Of a DNA stretch of 64,000 nt, positions 1 through 8,655 are shown piece after piece. Both the position numbers and the translations under genes were made by a program. Source of the stretch: Actinocorallia populi (GTDB taxonomy: Bacteria; Actinomycetota; Actinomycetes; Streptosporangiales; Streptosporangiaceae). Each line of letters begins with the position of its first letter. Positions within the stretch are counted from its first letter, which is position 1. The stretch lies in NCBI RefSeq assembly GCF_002995495.1, contig NZ_PVZV01000005.1, positions 434,001 through 498,000 on the forward strand, in the 5' to 3' direction. Under the pieces are notes generated by a model. That model did no database searches. It was not told the origin of the DNA and was given only the letters and a program-made list of their open reading frames with translations.

Positions 1-15
1 GGAGGCGCGTTCCGC

Positions 16-837
16 ATGAGACGTCTGAACAGCGCAGGAGCGGTGCTCCTGGCCGTCGCGGCGGTCCTCGCCGCCCCCGGGGCGGTCTCCGCCTCGGCCC
101 GTGCGGACAAGACCCTCCGGCTGCGGCAGGACACCCCGGTCGGCGCCGCGAGCAAGGCGGGCGGCACATGCCCCGTGCCCGCGGACAAGGACGGCTGGCA
201 CTTCAGCCTCGCCGAGGCCCCGCAGAACGTGGAGTTCCGGTCGGTGACCGCCACCTTCGACATCGGCGGCGCCCAGACGGTCGGCGCGGGCGGCCGCGAC
301 GCCTACGTGGCGTCCGAGAGGGGGGCGAACCTCACCGGCGCCACCGCCGTCGTGGACGGTTCGCTGCTCGTCCTGCCGCTGGTGCGCTACTTCGACCTGG
401 CCGGCACCTGCCCCGGCCAGGCGCCTCCGCCCCCGCCCCCGGCCGCACCCCCGCCCCCGGTCGAGCAGCCGCCCGCGGAGCAGCCGCATCAGGACGACCG
501 GCCCGCCCAGGACCAGCCTCAGGACCAGCCCGCGGCGGACCCGGTGAACGACGGCCGGCCGGAGGAAGACGGCCAGAAGCCCGGCGCCTCCCCGGCGGCG
601 GCCTCTCCCACCTCCGGCCCGGCCGACGCCACGAAGCTGCCGAAGGTCCCCGGCGGCCCCGACCAGCCCCGGCTCCACGTCAACACCGAGGAGGGCGGCA
701 CCCCGGTGCCCGCCGCCGCCGACGAGCCCTCCGGCGGGCTGGGCGTCCAGGGGTTCTCCCTCATCGCCGGCGGCCTCTTCCTGCTGGTCTTCGGCGGTGC
801 GGCCGCCTATCTGAACCTCCGCCGCCGCGGCGCCTGA
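16..837 (+). CDS. Secreted, proline-rich, C-terminally anchored protein
   Basis: The 273-residue product has a classical signal peptide (MRR followed by a hydrophobic stretch and an AxA-type cleavage region near residues 25-30). An extracellular domain of about 110 residues follows, containing two cysteines that could pair. Residues of roughly 135-205 form a low-complexity Pro/Glu/Gln/Asp linker. One transmembrane helix near the end is followed by a short Arg-rich tail (LRRRGA), so the protein is probably anchored with its N-terminal domain outside. GGAGG at the very start of the window lies about 10 bases before the ATG. I do not recognise the folded domain. It is not a sortase substrate, since no LPxTG is visible. 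Upstream partners are outside the window. Function unknown. Confidence 0.8.
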   Translation: MRRLNSAGAVLLAVAAVLAAPGAVSASARADKTLRLRQDTPVGAASKAGGTCPVPADKDGWHFSLAEAPQNVEFRSVTATFDIGGAQTVGAGGRDAYVASERGANLTGATAVVDGSLLVLPLVRYFDLAGTCPGQAPPPPPPAAPPPPVEQPPAEQPHQDDRPAQDQPQDQPAADPVNDGRPEEDGQKPGASPAAASPTSGPADATKLPKVPGGPDQPRLHVNTEEGGTPVPAAADEPSGGLGVQGFSLIAGGLFLLVFGGAAAYLNLRRRGA

Positions 838-888
838 CCCGGCCGTTCACCGCTCCCGGCGGACGGTGAACCGGGAGGCGTCCGGTAC

Positions 889-906
889 ATTAAGCGTGCG
901 CTTAAT
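889..906. promoter_or_regulatory. Palindromic operator candidate upstream of acyl-CoA dehydrogenase
   Basis: ATTAAGCG-TG-CGCTTAAT is a perfect 8+8 inverted repeat 31 bases before the GTG start of the acyl-CoA dehydrogenase. Position and symmetry suit a TetR-type repressor of fatty acid or acyl-CoA genes. The cognate regulator is not evident next door. Confidence 0.6.
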
Positions 907-936
907 GAGCGGGCGCCCAGTGGACTGGAGGACGAT

Positions 937-2082
937 GTGCGGCGGACGCTGTTCAACGAGGACCATGAGGCTTTCCGGGAGACCGTGCGCGGCTTCGTCG
1001 AGCGCGTGCTCGTCCCGAACCACGAGCGCTTCATGGAGCAGCGCTCCATCGACCGCGAGGTCTGGCTGGAGGCCGGCAAGCTCGGCCTGCTCGGCCTCGA
1101 GGTCCCCGAGGAGTACGGCGGCTCCGGTGCCCACGACTTCCGCTTCAACGTCGTGGTCAACGAGGAGTTCTCCAAGGTCGCCCTGGCCTTCGCCTCCTGC
1201 ATGAGCATCCACGCCGACATCTGCGCCCCCTACCTGGTGAAGCTCACCACCGAGGAGCAGAAGAGGCGCTGGCTGCCGAAGTTCTGCACCGGCGAGCTGT
1301 GGACCGCCATCGCCATGACCGAACCCGGCGGCGGCTCCGACCTGGGCGCTTTGAAGACCACCGCCGTCCGCGACGGCGACGAATGGGTCATCAACGGCAG
1401 CAAGACCTTCATCACCAACGGCTACTCCGCCGACCTCGTCATCGTCGCCGCCCGCACCGACCCGGCCAAGGGCGCCAAGGGCATCTCCCTCTTCGCCGTC
1501 GAGACCGGCACCCCCGGCTTCGAACGCGGCCGCAAACTCGACAAGATCGGCCAGCACGAGTCCGACACCGCCGAGCTCTTCTTCAGCGACGTCCGCGTCC
1601 CCGCCGACAACATGATCGGCGAAGAGGGCATGGGCTTCGTCAACATGATGAAGCTCCTCCCGCAGGAACGCCTCGGCACCGCCGTCACCAACCTGGCCCA
1701 CGCCACCCAGATCTTCACCGAGACCCTGGCCTACGTGAAGGAGCGCAAGGCCTTCGGCCGCCCCGTCGGCTCCTTCCAGCACAACGCCTTCCAGCTCGCC
1801 GACCTCGCCACCGCCCTCGACGTGGCCCAGGCCTACGTGGACCAGTGCACCCAGGCCCACGTCCTGGGCGAGGCCACCACCGTCGACGTCTCCAAGGCCA
1901 AACTCTGGTCCTCCGAAATCCAGAACCAGGTCATCGACACCTGCGTCCAGCTCCACGGCGGCTACGGCTACATGACCGAATACCGCACCGCCCGAGCCTG
2001 GGCCGACGCCCGAGTCACCAAGATCTGGGCCGGCTCCAACGAGATCATGAAGCTGATCATAAGTCGGGACCTGGGGTTGTAG
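937..2082 (+). CDS. Acyl-CoA dehydrogenase (LCAD-like)
   Basis: This 381-residue flavoenzyme should catalyse FAD-dependent alpha,beta-desaturation of an acyl-CoA. The full fold is present: N-terminal helical domain, the MTEPGGGSDL FAD/substrate motif near residue 127, and the C-terminal QLHGGYGYM motif. The classical YEGT catalytic position reads WAGS, so the base is not there. Instead the helix-G segment LLPQERLG carries Glu244, where long-chain and isovaleryl-CoA dehydrogenases keep their catalytic Glu. The GTG start is supported by GGAGG at 927-931. A perfect palindrome at 889-906 suggests repressor control. The gene appears monocistronic. The acyl substrate cannot be told from sequence. 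Confidence 0.93.
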   Translation: MRRTLFNEDHEAFRETVRGFVERVLVPNHERFMEQRSIDREVWLEAGKLGLLGLEVPEEYGGSGAHDFRFNVVVNEEFSKVALAFASCMSIHADICAPYLVKLTTEEQKRRWLPKFCTGELWTAIAMTEPGGGSDLGALKTTAVRDGDEWVINGSKTFITNGYSADLVIVAARTDPAKGAKGISLFAVETGTPGFERGRKLDKIGQHESDTAELFFSDVRVPADNMIGEEGMGFVNMMKLLPQERLGTAVTNLAHATQIFTETLAYVKERKAFGRPVGSFQHNAFQLADLATALDVAQAYVDQCTQAHVLGEATTVDVSKAKLWSSEIQNQVIDTCVQLHGGYGYMTEYRTARAWADARVTKIWAGSNEIMKLIISRDLGL

Positions 2083-2099
2083 TCCTGGCCTGGGCTTTT

Positions 2100-2118
2100 A
2101 CGGATCCGGTGGGTCCGT
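2100..2118 (+). terminator. Weak hairpin after acyl-CoA dehydrogenase
   Basis: ACGGATCC and GGGTCCGT pair across a 3-base loop with one G-T wobble, 18 bases after the stop. There is no U-tract. The following stretch to 2377 shows no convincing gene. Confidence 0.35.
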
Positions 2119-2377
2119 CGGTGCTGCGAGCCTAGTGCCGTGTTAGATCAAAAGTCAGGGGATCCGGTAAGGGTCTTGTTCTCCCGGCCGGGTCCTGTCC
2201 GATATCCCCGGATATGTGGCCCGGCTTTGCGTGTCAGGGTGTCCGCCCTGGTGGTGCTCCGTGTCGGATCAGGGCCGACGGCTGTCCCGTCGTGCTGTCG
2301 GCCTCAACGTCGCTGGACGTAGCCTGTCGCGCATCTTGGTGATGTTGGGTGGTAGTGCCCGTGGGTATGCTTCGGCT

Positions 2378-2776
2378 ATGTCGGATGGGCTGCTGGTGGA
2401 TGCGGATCGTGAGGCTGTCGAACGCTTCGTGAATGCCGCGAGGAGGCGGCTGCCCAGGGAGGCTGAGCGGTCGCTGTGGTTGAACCGCGCTGTCGTCTCG
2501 GCTCTGGAATCCGATCCTGATCGTGTGTTGGCCATCGCTCGTCGCAACCTTCAGCGTATGCGGGATAGGCAGGGCTGGGGTCGCAATCCCTGGCTCGTTC
2601 GATGGATGATCATTCTCGATGCCGGAGTCGATGCAGTGATCGAGGTGCTTCTGTCGCGTGATCCCGAGGCGGTTGAACTGCGGCAGAACGCCCCGTTCGC
2701 CGGGGTGCTCGAGCAGGAGCATCGCGAGCGTCTTCTTGAGGAGTTCCGGAGGCACTGGGCTCGCGCGAACGGCTGA
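2378..2776 (+). CDS. Small helical protein, likely antitoxin-type partner
   Basis: Starting at ATG 2378 gives 132 residues, mostly predicted helix. A longer in-frame start at 2216 adds only non-protein-like sequence. The C-terminal half carries GRNPWLVRW, then ELRQNAPFAGVL, a pattern I have seen in actinobacterial proteins encoded beside nucleotidyltransferase-like partners. The gene ends 32 bases before a DUF6036-type gene in the same orientation, which suggests a two-gene toxin-antitoxin or abortive-infection module. Codon use is less GC-biased at third positions than in flanking genes (by eye), consistent with transfer. Biochemical role unknown; antitoxin or regulator is inferred from pairing alone. 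Confidence 0.65.
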   Translation: MSDGLLVDADREAVERFVNAARRRLPREAERSLWLNRAVVSALESDPDRVLAIARRNLQRMRDRQGWGRNPWLVRWMIILDAGVDAVIEVLLSRDPEAVELRQNAPFAGVLEQEHRERLLEEFRRHWARANG

Positions 2777-2808
2777 TCGGCCGAGTCGATGGAGGCTAGT
2801 GTCGAGGC

Positions 2809-3381
2809 GTGAAGCGCAGTGAACTGGACGATCTCCTCACGTTGATCGGTAGCAGGCTCGGTGGTGAAATCCTGGTGGTCGGCAGTCAGGCCATCCTCGC
2901 AGCGGTGCCGGAGGAGGAGTTGCCTGCGGAGGTCACGGCGTCGATCGAGGTGGACGTGACCTTCCTCGACGGGGATGAGGAGAAGGCGGATATCGTCGAT
3001 GGCGCGCTGGGCGAGTACTCGCGCTATCACGAGGAGCACGACGTCTATGCTCAAGGCGTCGGCTTGGAGACGGCCAAGCTTCCCGCTGGTTGGAGAGACA
3101 GGCTCGTTCGGTTCGAGGGACTTCCTGACGAGGTTGTCGCCTTCGCTCCGGATCCGCATGATCTCGCAGCGGCCAAGGCTGTCGCCGGCCGGGAGAAAGA
3201 CGCGGTCTACGTCTTGTCCTTGATTAAGTCGGGCATCCTGGATATTGAGCTCCTGTTCGAGCGTCTCCAGCAGATGCCGGCCGAGGTGCCTCCCGAAATG
3301 ATCAACATGGTGAGCGATTACCTGGCCGATCTGCGTTCTGCTACCGACGAACCGACCGACCGGAGTCCATACGAATTCTGA
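2809..3381 (+). CDS. DUF6036-type nucleotidyltransferase-like protein
   Basis: The 190-residue product begins LDDLLTLIGSRLGGEILVVG and contains VGSQAILAA followed by VDVTFLDGDE. That matches the GSxA(x)nDhD layout of minimal nucleotidyltransferases such as AbiEii and DUF6036 proteins. It would transfer a nucleotide to an unidentified target. The start is GTG; GGAGG at 2791-2795 is somewhat distant (13 bases). With the helical gene just upstream it forms a plausible type IV (AbiE-like) toxin-antitoxin pair. An IS3 remnant follows within 200 bases, so the pair sits at the edge of a mosaic region. Toxicity is not demonstrable from sequence. Confidence 0.7.
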   Translation: MKRSELDDLLTLIGSRLGGEILVVGSQAILAAVPEEELPAEVTASIEVDVTFLDGDEEKADIVDGALGEYSRYHEEHDVYAQGVGLETAKLPAGWRDRLVRFEGLPDEVVAFAPDPHDLAAAKAVAGREKDAVYVLSLIKSGILDIELLFERLQQMPAEVPPEMINMVSDYLADLRSATDEPTDRSPYEF

Positions 3382-3544
3382 GCCCGGTCAACACTACGAG
3401 TGAACCCACTTCGTCCCCGGGCGGCCTGGCGATGCGTTGGAAGCGGACAACCGCCAACGACTTCGGGACTCAGATGGGCCCCACCTTTAACTAAGCGCTC
3501 CGGGCCTGATGGAGGCTCTGGTCTGCCTCCACCACACCCGGGGC

Positions 3545-3970
3545 AGGCCACCGAAGGAGGCCGGCGTTTGCGGCCGTAGTAGGTGCCCGGGCACAGGTCC
3601 AAGACCCTGCAGACAGGCTCGACCCCGAAGCCGCCGCGGAAGTGGTCGACCACCGCGACTACCTCGTCCGGGGCTGGCCGAGCTCCGTGGCGAAAAACAC
3701 CGAAGCGGCCTTGAGGATCTCATTAGCCCGCTTGAGCTCGGTGTTCTCCTTGCGCAACCGCTTGATCTCCTCGCGCTCCGCGCAGGTCGGCTGCTCAGGC
3801 CGCCGTCCTGTATCGGCCTCGGCCTGGCGGACCCACAACCGCAGTGCCTCGCGGTGGATCCCCAGGTCCTTGGCGATCTGTGCGATCGGCCGGTCCGACT
3901 CCAGCACCAGGCGCACGGCCCGGTCCCGGAGCTCTTGGGGCGGCCGTGCTGCGGGGGGAACCTCACAATG
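3545..3970 (-). mobile_element. IS3-family insertion sequence remnant (orfA plus start of orfB)
   Basis: On the minus strand, 3916-3659 encodes PIAQIAKDLGIHREALRLWVRQ followed by a leucine-zipper-like segment ending ILKAASVFFATEL, typical of IS3 OrfA. Coding similarity (PQELRDRAVRLVLE) extends upstream to about 3950, but no in-frame start survives. A shifted frame then begins OrfB (DHFRGGFGVEPVCRVLDL, then YYGRK) and loses similarity near 3550. The DDE catalytic core is absent, so the element is dead. It separates the DUF6036 pair from the GH78 gene and marks an old insertion or recombination point. I found no terminal inverted repeats. The stretch 3382-3545 holds no gene I can support. Confidence 0.8.
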
Positions 3971-4003
3971 CGGGACGGCACGTCGTTAGCGAGTCAGGAT
4001 CGC

Positions 4004-6520
4004 TCATCTTTCCAACACCGCCCGCAGGTCTTCTTCCAGGGCCGGGATGTTCCTCGGCAGCATCTCGAGGACGGCATTCAGCGAGGCGTCACTGGTTTCG
4101 ATGCCGGAGGCCTCGATGGGAAATCCGGGGAGGTGCTTCGTGAGCACGCCTCGTACGGCTGCCCAGATCTCGGGCTCATCAGCCACCTTCGCCAAAGGAG
4201 TGTCCATCGTGAGCAAGGGGCGTTCGCCATAGTCTGCCGGTACCGGATAGCGCCATGTGTGTGTGCCGGACTCCACCTCCTCGGCGGAGTCTTCGGAGTG
4301 AAGCGGTAGTACGACCATCGCGGTTGCGCCTGCCGGGACCGTGACATCGAGGGTCAGCTCGCCGTTCGCGATCTGCCAACCTACTTCCACGCGTCCTCTG
4401 ACCGTGTCGTGCACCGTGCGAGCAGAAGTGAGTCCGCCACCGGGTCGGGGGGCGATCTGGAGTCGTTTCCAGCCCGGCGAGGTGCGTACCAGACCGCCGA
4501 CCACGCGGTGCAGCCAGGCGGCGACGGCGCCCAAGGCGTAATGGTTCAGGGAGGTCATCCCCGTCGAGTTCAGTGTGCCGTCGGGACGGATCGAATCCCA
4601 GCGCTCCCAGATCGTCGTCGCGCCCATCGTGACCGGGTAGAGGAAGGACGGGCACTCTTTCTCCATCAGCAGCCGATATGCCTCTTTGAGATGGCCGGTG
4701 CTGCTGAGTGCCTCGGTCACCAGCGGGGTTCCCGCGAAACCGGTGGAGATGCGGTAGTCCTCCTTCTTCACGATCTCCGCGAGGCGGTCGCCGGCCTTCT
4801 GCCGCTGGGGCTCTTCGAGGATGCCGAACATGATGGCCAGGGCGTAGGCCGTCGCGGTCTCGTTCACGACGCGACCGGAGTCGGTGACGTACTCGCGCCG
4901 GAACGCGTTGCGGACCCGCTCGTGCAGGGCCCGAAAGTGTTCTTCGTCCTGGTCTATGCCGAGGATCGCGGAGGTCAGAGCCATCTCGCGCGTGGTCTTG
5001 ACGAAGTACGCGGAGGCGACGAGGAAACGATCGGTCTTTCCCCCGGCCGCGTTGTCGGCGGGCGCGTCAGGGTCCAGCCAGTCGCCGAACTGGAAACCCG
5101 AGCTCCACAGCCCGTCCTCGTCGAGCAGGCCCTCCACCTGCCGCACGAAAGCGGTCATCGACTCGTAGCTGCCGCGCAGGATGGCCGTGTCGCCGTACTC
5201 CTGGTAGAGCTCCCAGGGCAGGCTGACGGCGACGTCACTCCAGAGCGCCGTGGGTGAGGAGGGGGTGGACTGCACGTCCGGCACGGTCCAGGGGACGTCG
5301 CCCGTCTCCCGCTGCTCGGCTGCGAGGTCCTGCAGCCAGGAGCCCAGCACGCCCCGCACGTCGTACAGGAAGGTCGCGGTCGTCGAGAACGCGTTCAGAT
5401 CGCCCGTCCAGCCCATGCGCTCGTCGCGCTGAGGGCAGTCGGTGGGCAGGCCGACGAAGTTGCCCCGCATCGACCACAACGTGTTCTCATGGAGCCGGTT
5501 GATCAGCGGGTCGGATGTCTCGAACCAGCCGGTGCGTGTCATGTCGCTGTGCACGACGACGGCACGAAGGGCCTCTGCCGTCGGGTCTCCGGGCCAGCCT
5601 TCGATCTCGACGTAGCGGAAGCCGTGGAAGGTGAACTGCGGTTCCCACACCTCGACGCCGTCTCCGCGGAGCGTGTACCGGTCGGTCGCTTCCGCCGTGC
5701 GGTTCGTCTCCCGCTCGAGCTCGCCGGAGGGGGTGAGCACCTCGGCATGCCGAAGGGTCACCGTGGTGCCCGCCTCACCGGCCACGCTGATCCGCACCCA
5801 GCCGGAGATGTTCTGGCCGAAATCGACGATCGTCGTCCCCGCGTCGGTTCTGCGCAGCAGGGTCGGAGCGAGCTCTTCGACGCGCCGGATCGGGGGCGCG
5901 GCCGTCTCGGTGAGGCTCGAAAGGGGCCAGTCGAAACGCCGGGCCGCCGCCCAATCGCCGTCGTCGAACCCGGCTCGGGTCCAGCCGCTCGGCTCGAGCC
6001 GGGCGTCGTAGGTCTCACCGGCGTAGATTCCGTTCGCCCGGACCCCGCCCGTGCCGATCCGGAACCGCTCGTCGGTCGCGACGATCTCGGTCCGGTCGGG
6101 GTATTCGAGCTCCAGCTGTGCGAACAGAGCCGGACGATCCGCGTAGTTATGGCGGTTGTTGTCCCAGGTCAGTGCGCCGACCGCCCAGCCTTCGCCGACG
6201 ATGGCGCCGAAGGCGTTGGCGCCCGGGGAGATCAGAGCGGTCACGTCGTGGGTGCTGACCGCGAGCCGGTGCCGGTACGACGTCCACCCGGGCGCGAGAA
6301 CCTCGTCTCCGACACGGGATCCGTTGATGTAGGGGACCACGATTCCGAGTCCCGTCACCGTCAACCGTGCGCGAAGAGGGAGGTCTTCGACGTTGAATTC
6401 TCGTCGAAAATAGACGGCTGGATCCCCATCGGCAGCGGCGCTCGTGCCGCTGACAAAAGATGCCTGCCATTTGAGGGATGCGCGGTCGTGCTCGGTCGTG
6501 CTTGTGACGGGGGTCGTCAT
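4004..6520 (-). CDS. Alpha-L-rhamnosidase, GH78
   Basis: The protein hydrolyses terminal alpha-L-rhamnosides. It has N-terminal beta-sandwich domains, then an (alpha/alpha)6 barrel with the family motif DCPQRDERMGWTGD (general acid expected at Glu367) and ATTIWERWDSI (base expected at Glu639). A beta-sandwich of roughly 80 residues follows. The last ~70 residues, starting TMDTPLAKVADEPEIW, are an extra helical tail resembling the tails of the GH3 enzymes in this window. ATG 6520 is chosen over ATG 6535 because AAGGAG sits 5 bases before it. No signal peptide, so a cytoplasmic enzyme. It lies 119 bases downstream of a GPH importer on the same strand, suggesting import of rhamnosylated glycosides followed by cleavage. 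Confidence 0.92.
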   Translation of the reverse strand: MTTPVTSTTEHDRASLKWQASFVSGTSAAADGDPAVYFRREFNVEDLPLRARLTVTGLGIVVPYINGSRVGDEVLAPGWTSYRHRLAVSTHDVTALISPGANAFGAIVGEGWAVGALTWDNNRHNYADRPALFAQLELEYPDRTEIVATDERFRIGTGGVRANGIYAGETYDARLEPSGWTRAGFDDGDWAAARRFDWPLSSLTETAAPPIRRVEELAPTLLRRTDAGTTIVDFGQNISGWVRISVAGEAGTTVTLRHAEVLTPSGELERETNRTAEATDRYTLRGDGVEVWEPQFTFHGFRYVEIEGWPGDPTAEALRAVVVHSDMTRTGWFETSDPLINRLHENTLWSMRGNFVGLPTDCPQRDERMGWTGDLNAFSTTATFLYDVRGVLGSWLQDLAAEQRETGDVPWTVPDVQSTPSSPTALWSDVAVSLPWELYQEYGDTAILRGSYESMTAFVRQVEGLLDEDGLWSSGFQFGDWLDPDAPADNAAGGKTDRFLVASAYFVKTTREMALTSAILGIDQDEEHFRALHERVRNAFRREYVTDSGRVVNETATAYALAIMFGILEEPQRQKAGDRLAEIVKKEDYRISTGFAGTPLVTEALSSTGHLKEAYRLLMEKECPSFLYPVTMGATTIWERWDSIRPDGTLNSTGMTSLNHYALGAVAAWLHRVVGGLVRTSPGWKRLQIAPRPGGGLTSARTVHDTVRGRVEVGWQIANGELTLDVTVPAGATAMVVLPLHSEDSAEEVESGTHTWRYPVPADYGERPLLTMDTPLAKVADEPEIWAAVRGVLTKHLPGFPIEASGIETSDASLNAVLEMLPRNIPALEEDLRAVLER

Positions 6521-6639
6521 GGAACTCCTTGCCATTGTCTGCTCGCGAGGCCGGACCAGGCCGGTTGTGAGTGGTGTTCAGGAAAAAGCCGCCGCGTGCG
6601 GTGTCGTGTCGTCAGGCAGTTTCGGACACTGCGCACGTC

Positions 6640-7986
6640 CTATCGGGATCCACGCACGAGCATGGCTGTGATGACGGCTCCGAGGCTCAGGATCCCGCCG
6701 AAGGTGAAGAGCAGCGTGTAGTTCTGTCCTGCACCGCCGATGGCAAGGATCATCGGTGCGATGATCGGACCGAGCGCGCCGGCCAGGTTGCCGGAGAGGT
6801 AGTAGATCGACATCCACTTGCCGTTCTCGTCTTTCGTGGGGAGGACGTCCGCTGCCAGGGCGAGGTCGACGGAGTTGAACGCGCCGACGCCTGCCGCGAG
6901 CACGGTGCCGCCGATGGCGTAGGTGAGGAAGCCGGGGGCGAACGCGGCGATGACCGAGCCCACGGCGATCATGGATGCCGCCGTGTAGATGAACGGCTTG
7001 CGGCGTCGCAGGCGGTCGGAGAGGTATCCGCCTCCGATCGTGAACAGCATCGTGGCGAGCAGGCTCACGCCGCCGACGAGTGCGAGCTGCCGTCCTGCGC
7101 TCTCGGCCGTGTAGCCCAGACGATCGAGGAGGAAGTAGAGCTGGTAGGTCCCGAAGAACGCGTACCCGAACTGCAGGCAGAACTTGCCCAGCCAGACCCA
7201 CGCGAAGTCCTTCGCCTTCAGGGGATTGAACGCGAGGCTGCGGAAGATGTCGAGTACCGATCCAACTCGCGCTTCGGCGGGAGCCGGCGCATCCGGCACG
7301 GTGATGAGCCAGAGGACCACCACCAGGGCGAAGACGGCCACGGGTGCGAGGAAGAGCAGGAGCAGGTCACCCGTCAGGAAGCTGCCGGCGAGTGTTGCCA
7401 GGACACCGGCGATGGACGCGGCGACCCCGGTGAGCGCGCCGAGCTTTCCGCGTTGGGAGCTCGGCACCCGCTCGGCGAGCGTGGGGTTGAGCGCCGCGCT
7501 GATCGCGCTGCCGGCGAACTGCGCGACGAGCCAGCCGACGAGGACGACCCAGAAGTTCGGCGCCACTGCGATGATCAAAGCACTGAGGAGTGCGAAGCAT
7601 AGGCCGACGACGAGGTACGGACGGCGGCGTCCCCACCGTGAGCGAGTCGCATCGCTGATCACGCCGAAGACCGGTCCGACGACCAGACTCACGAATGCAC
7701 CGATACCGACGATGAGGCCGAGATTAGCCTCTTTCGTCGTGGGGTCCATCAGTTGCACCTTGTAAGCCAAACTGAACAAGGATGGCATGAAGAGCACGAG
7801 GTAGAAGCCGAAATAGGTGAGCGTATAGACGGTGGTGAACCACGTGCCCACTCGGGGGATGCCCGGTGATTCGAGGGCTCCTGCCGTATCGGCGATAATG
7901 GCGCATTCAACCGGATCTTCGGGCGGGAGATCGTGCGCTGTGTCGGTCGCCGAGGAGTCGGTAATGGCGGACGGGTCGTGCTTCAT
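6640..7986 (-). CDS. GPH-type MFS glycoside importer
   Basis: The 448-residue protein has about 12 membrane helices. It carries the glycoside-pentoside-hexuronide/MFS signature between helices 2 and 3 ([19 protein letters not shown]) and a second-half counterpart ([11 protein letters not shown]). Such proteins are cation symporters for sugars or glycosides. ATG 7986 gives the usual cytosolic leader; longer in-frame versions run through the ISAs1 remnant and are rejected. The perfect operator ATTGACGC-GCGTCAAT lies 76 bases upstream, with its TTGACG overlapping a possible -35 box. The downstream partner is the GH78 gene. Two paralogues occur at 32458 and 44858, each next to a GH gene. Confidence 0.9.
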   Translation of the reverse strand: MKHDPSAITDSSATDTAHDLPPEDPVECAIIADTAGALESPGIPRVGTWFTTVYTLTYFGFYLVLFMPSLFSLAYKVQLMDPTTKEANLGLIVGIGAFVSLVVGPVFGVISDATRSRWGRRRPYLVVGLCFALLSALIIAVAPNFWVVLVGWLVAQFAGSAISAALNPTLAERVPSSQRGKLGALTGVAASIAGVLATLAGSFLTGDLLLLFLAPVAVFALVVVLWLITVPDAPAPAEARVGSVLDIFRSLAFNPLKAKDFAWVWLGKFCLQFGYAFFGTYQLYFLLDRLGYTAESAGRQLALVGGVSLLATMLFTIGGGYLSDRLRRRKPFIYTAASMIAVGSVIAAFAPGFLTYAIGGTVLAAGVGAFNSVDLALAADVLPTKDENGKWMSIYYLSGNLAGALGPIIAPMILAIGGAGQNYTLLFTFGGILSLGAVITAMLVRGSR

Positions 7987-8061
7987 GGCAGGTCCATTGG
8001 CGTCTAGAAAATGCAATGATCGATTCAGATCGCGATGTGCGGACCTCATGGAACCATGCGA

Positions 8062-8077
8062 ATTGACGCGCGTCAAT
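8062..8077. promoter_or_regulatory. LacI-type operator, copy 1 (ATTGACGCGCGTCAAT)
   Basis: This perfect 16-base palindrome lies upstream of the minus-strand importer. The identical 16-mer recurs at 9714-9729 between the divergent LacI and GH3 genes. The even-length palindrome with central CG is typical of LacI-family operators. On the minus strand TTGACG could act as -35, followed 17 bases later by the weak -10 TTCCAT, so binding would block the promoter. Confidence 0.8.
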
Positions 8078-8089
8078 ACTAAGGTGGAG

Positions 8090-8655
8090 CCTCGTGCCGA
8101 CCCGTCGACCCGCCGACCCCGGGTCGCCAGGGCCGCCGTTACCGGCTGGGCCCGCTGCCGGCATTGTGCCTGCTCGCGATGCCCGGCGGAGCGCCCTCGC
8201 CCGTCGGGGACAGGAGATTCATCGGGCTGCGACTCCACCCTGCTCGCAGTCCTCGGACTACGCCAAGGCGCCGACCTGCCCGGGGCCAGCACACTAAGCC
8301 CGCTGCTGGCCCGCCTGGACGGCGACACCCTGGACAAGGCGGCGGGCGGATACCTCGCCCGACTGGCCGCCGAACAACCCGGCGCCCCGCCCCTGGCCGC
8401 CATCGCGGTCGACGGCAGGATCCTGCGCGGCAGCCGCACCGAAGACGGCACCGCCGTTCACCTGCTCGCCGCGGCCCTGCACCACGTCCGGGACGTCACC
8501 TACCGCGAGATCGCCTCAAAGATCCGCACCGGGACCGCACCCCGAGCGATGGCGACCTTCCGCAACCTCGCCATCGGCTTGGCCCGCATGATCGGCTGGG
8601 CCAACCACACCGCTGCCACCGCGCCCACCCGACCACGGTCTTCAGCCACTCGGTC
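8090..8655 (+). mobile_element. Decayed ISAs1-family transposase remnant
   Basis: Fragments of an ISAs1/DDE transposase can be read in order but in different frames. First comes [14 protein letters not shown] (about 8135-8180). Then, in another frame, come [19 protein letters not shown] and [20 protein letters not shown] (about 8305-8470). Last are [20 protein letters not shown] and a degenerate C-terminus (to about 8650). The canonical segment between the AVDGK-like motif and the C-terminal helix is missing, so the copy is frameshifted and internally deleted. It abuts the LacI stop codon at 8656 and fills the gap between the importer promoter and lacI. It probably separated genes that were once closer. 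Confidence 0.8.
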
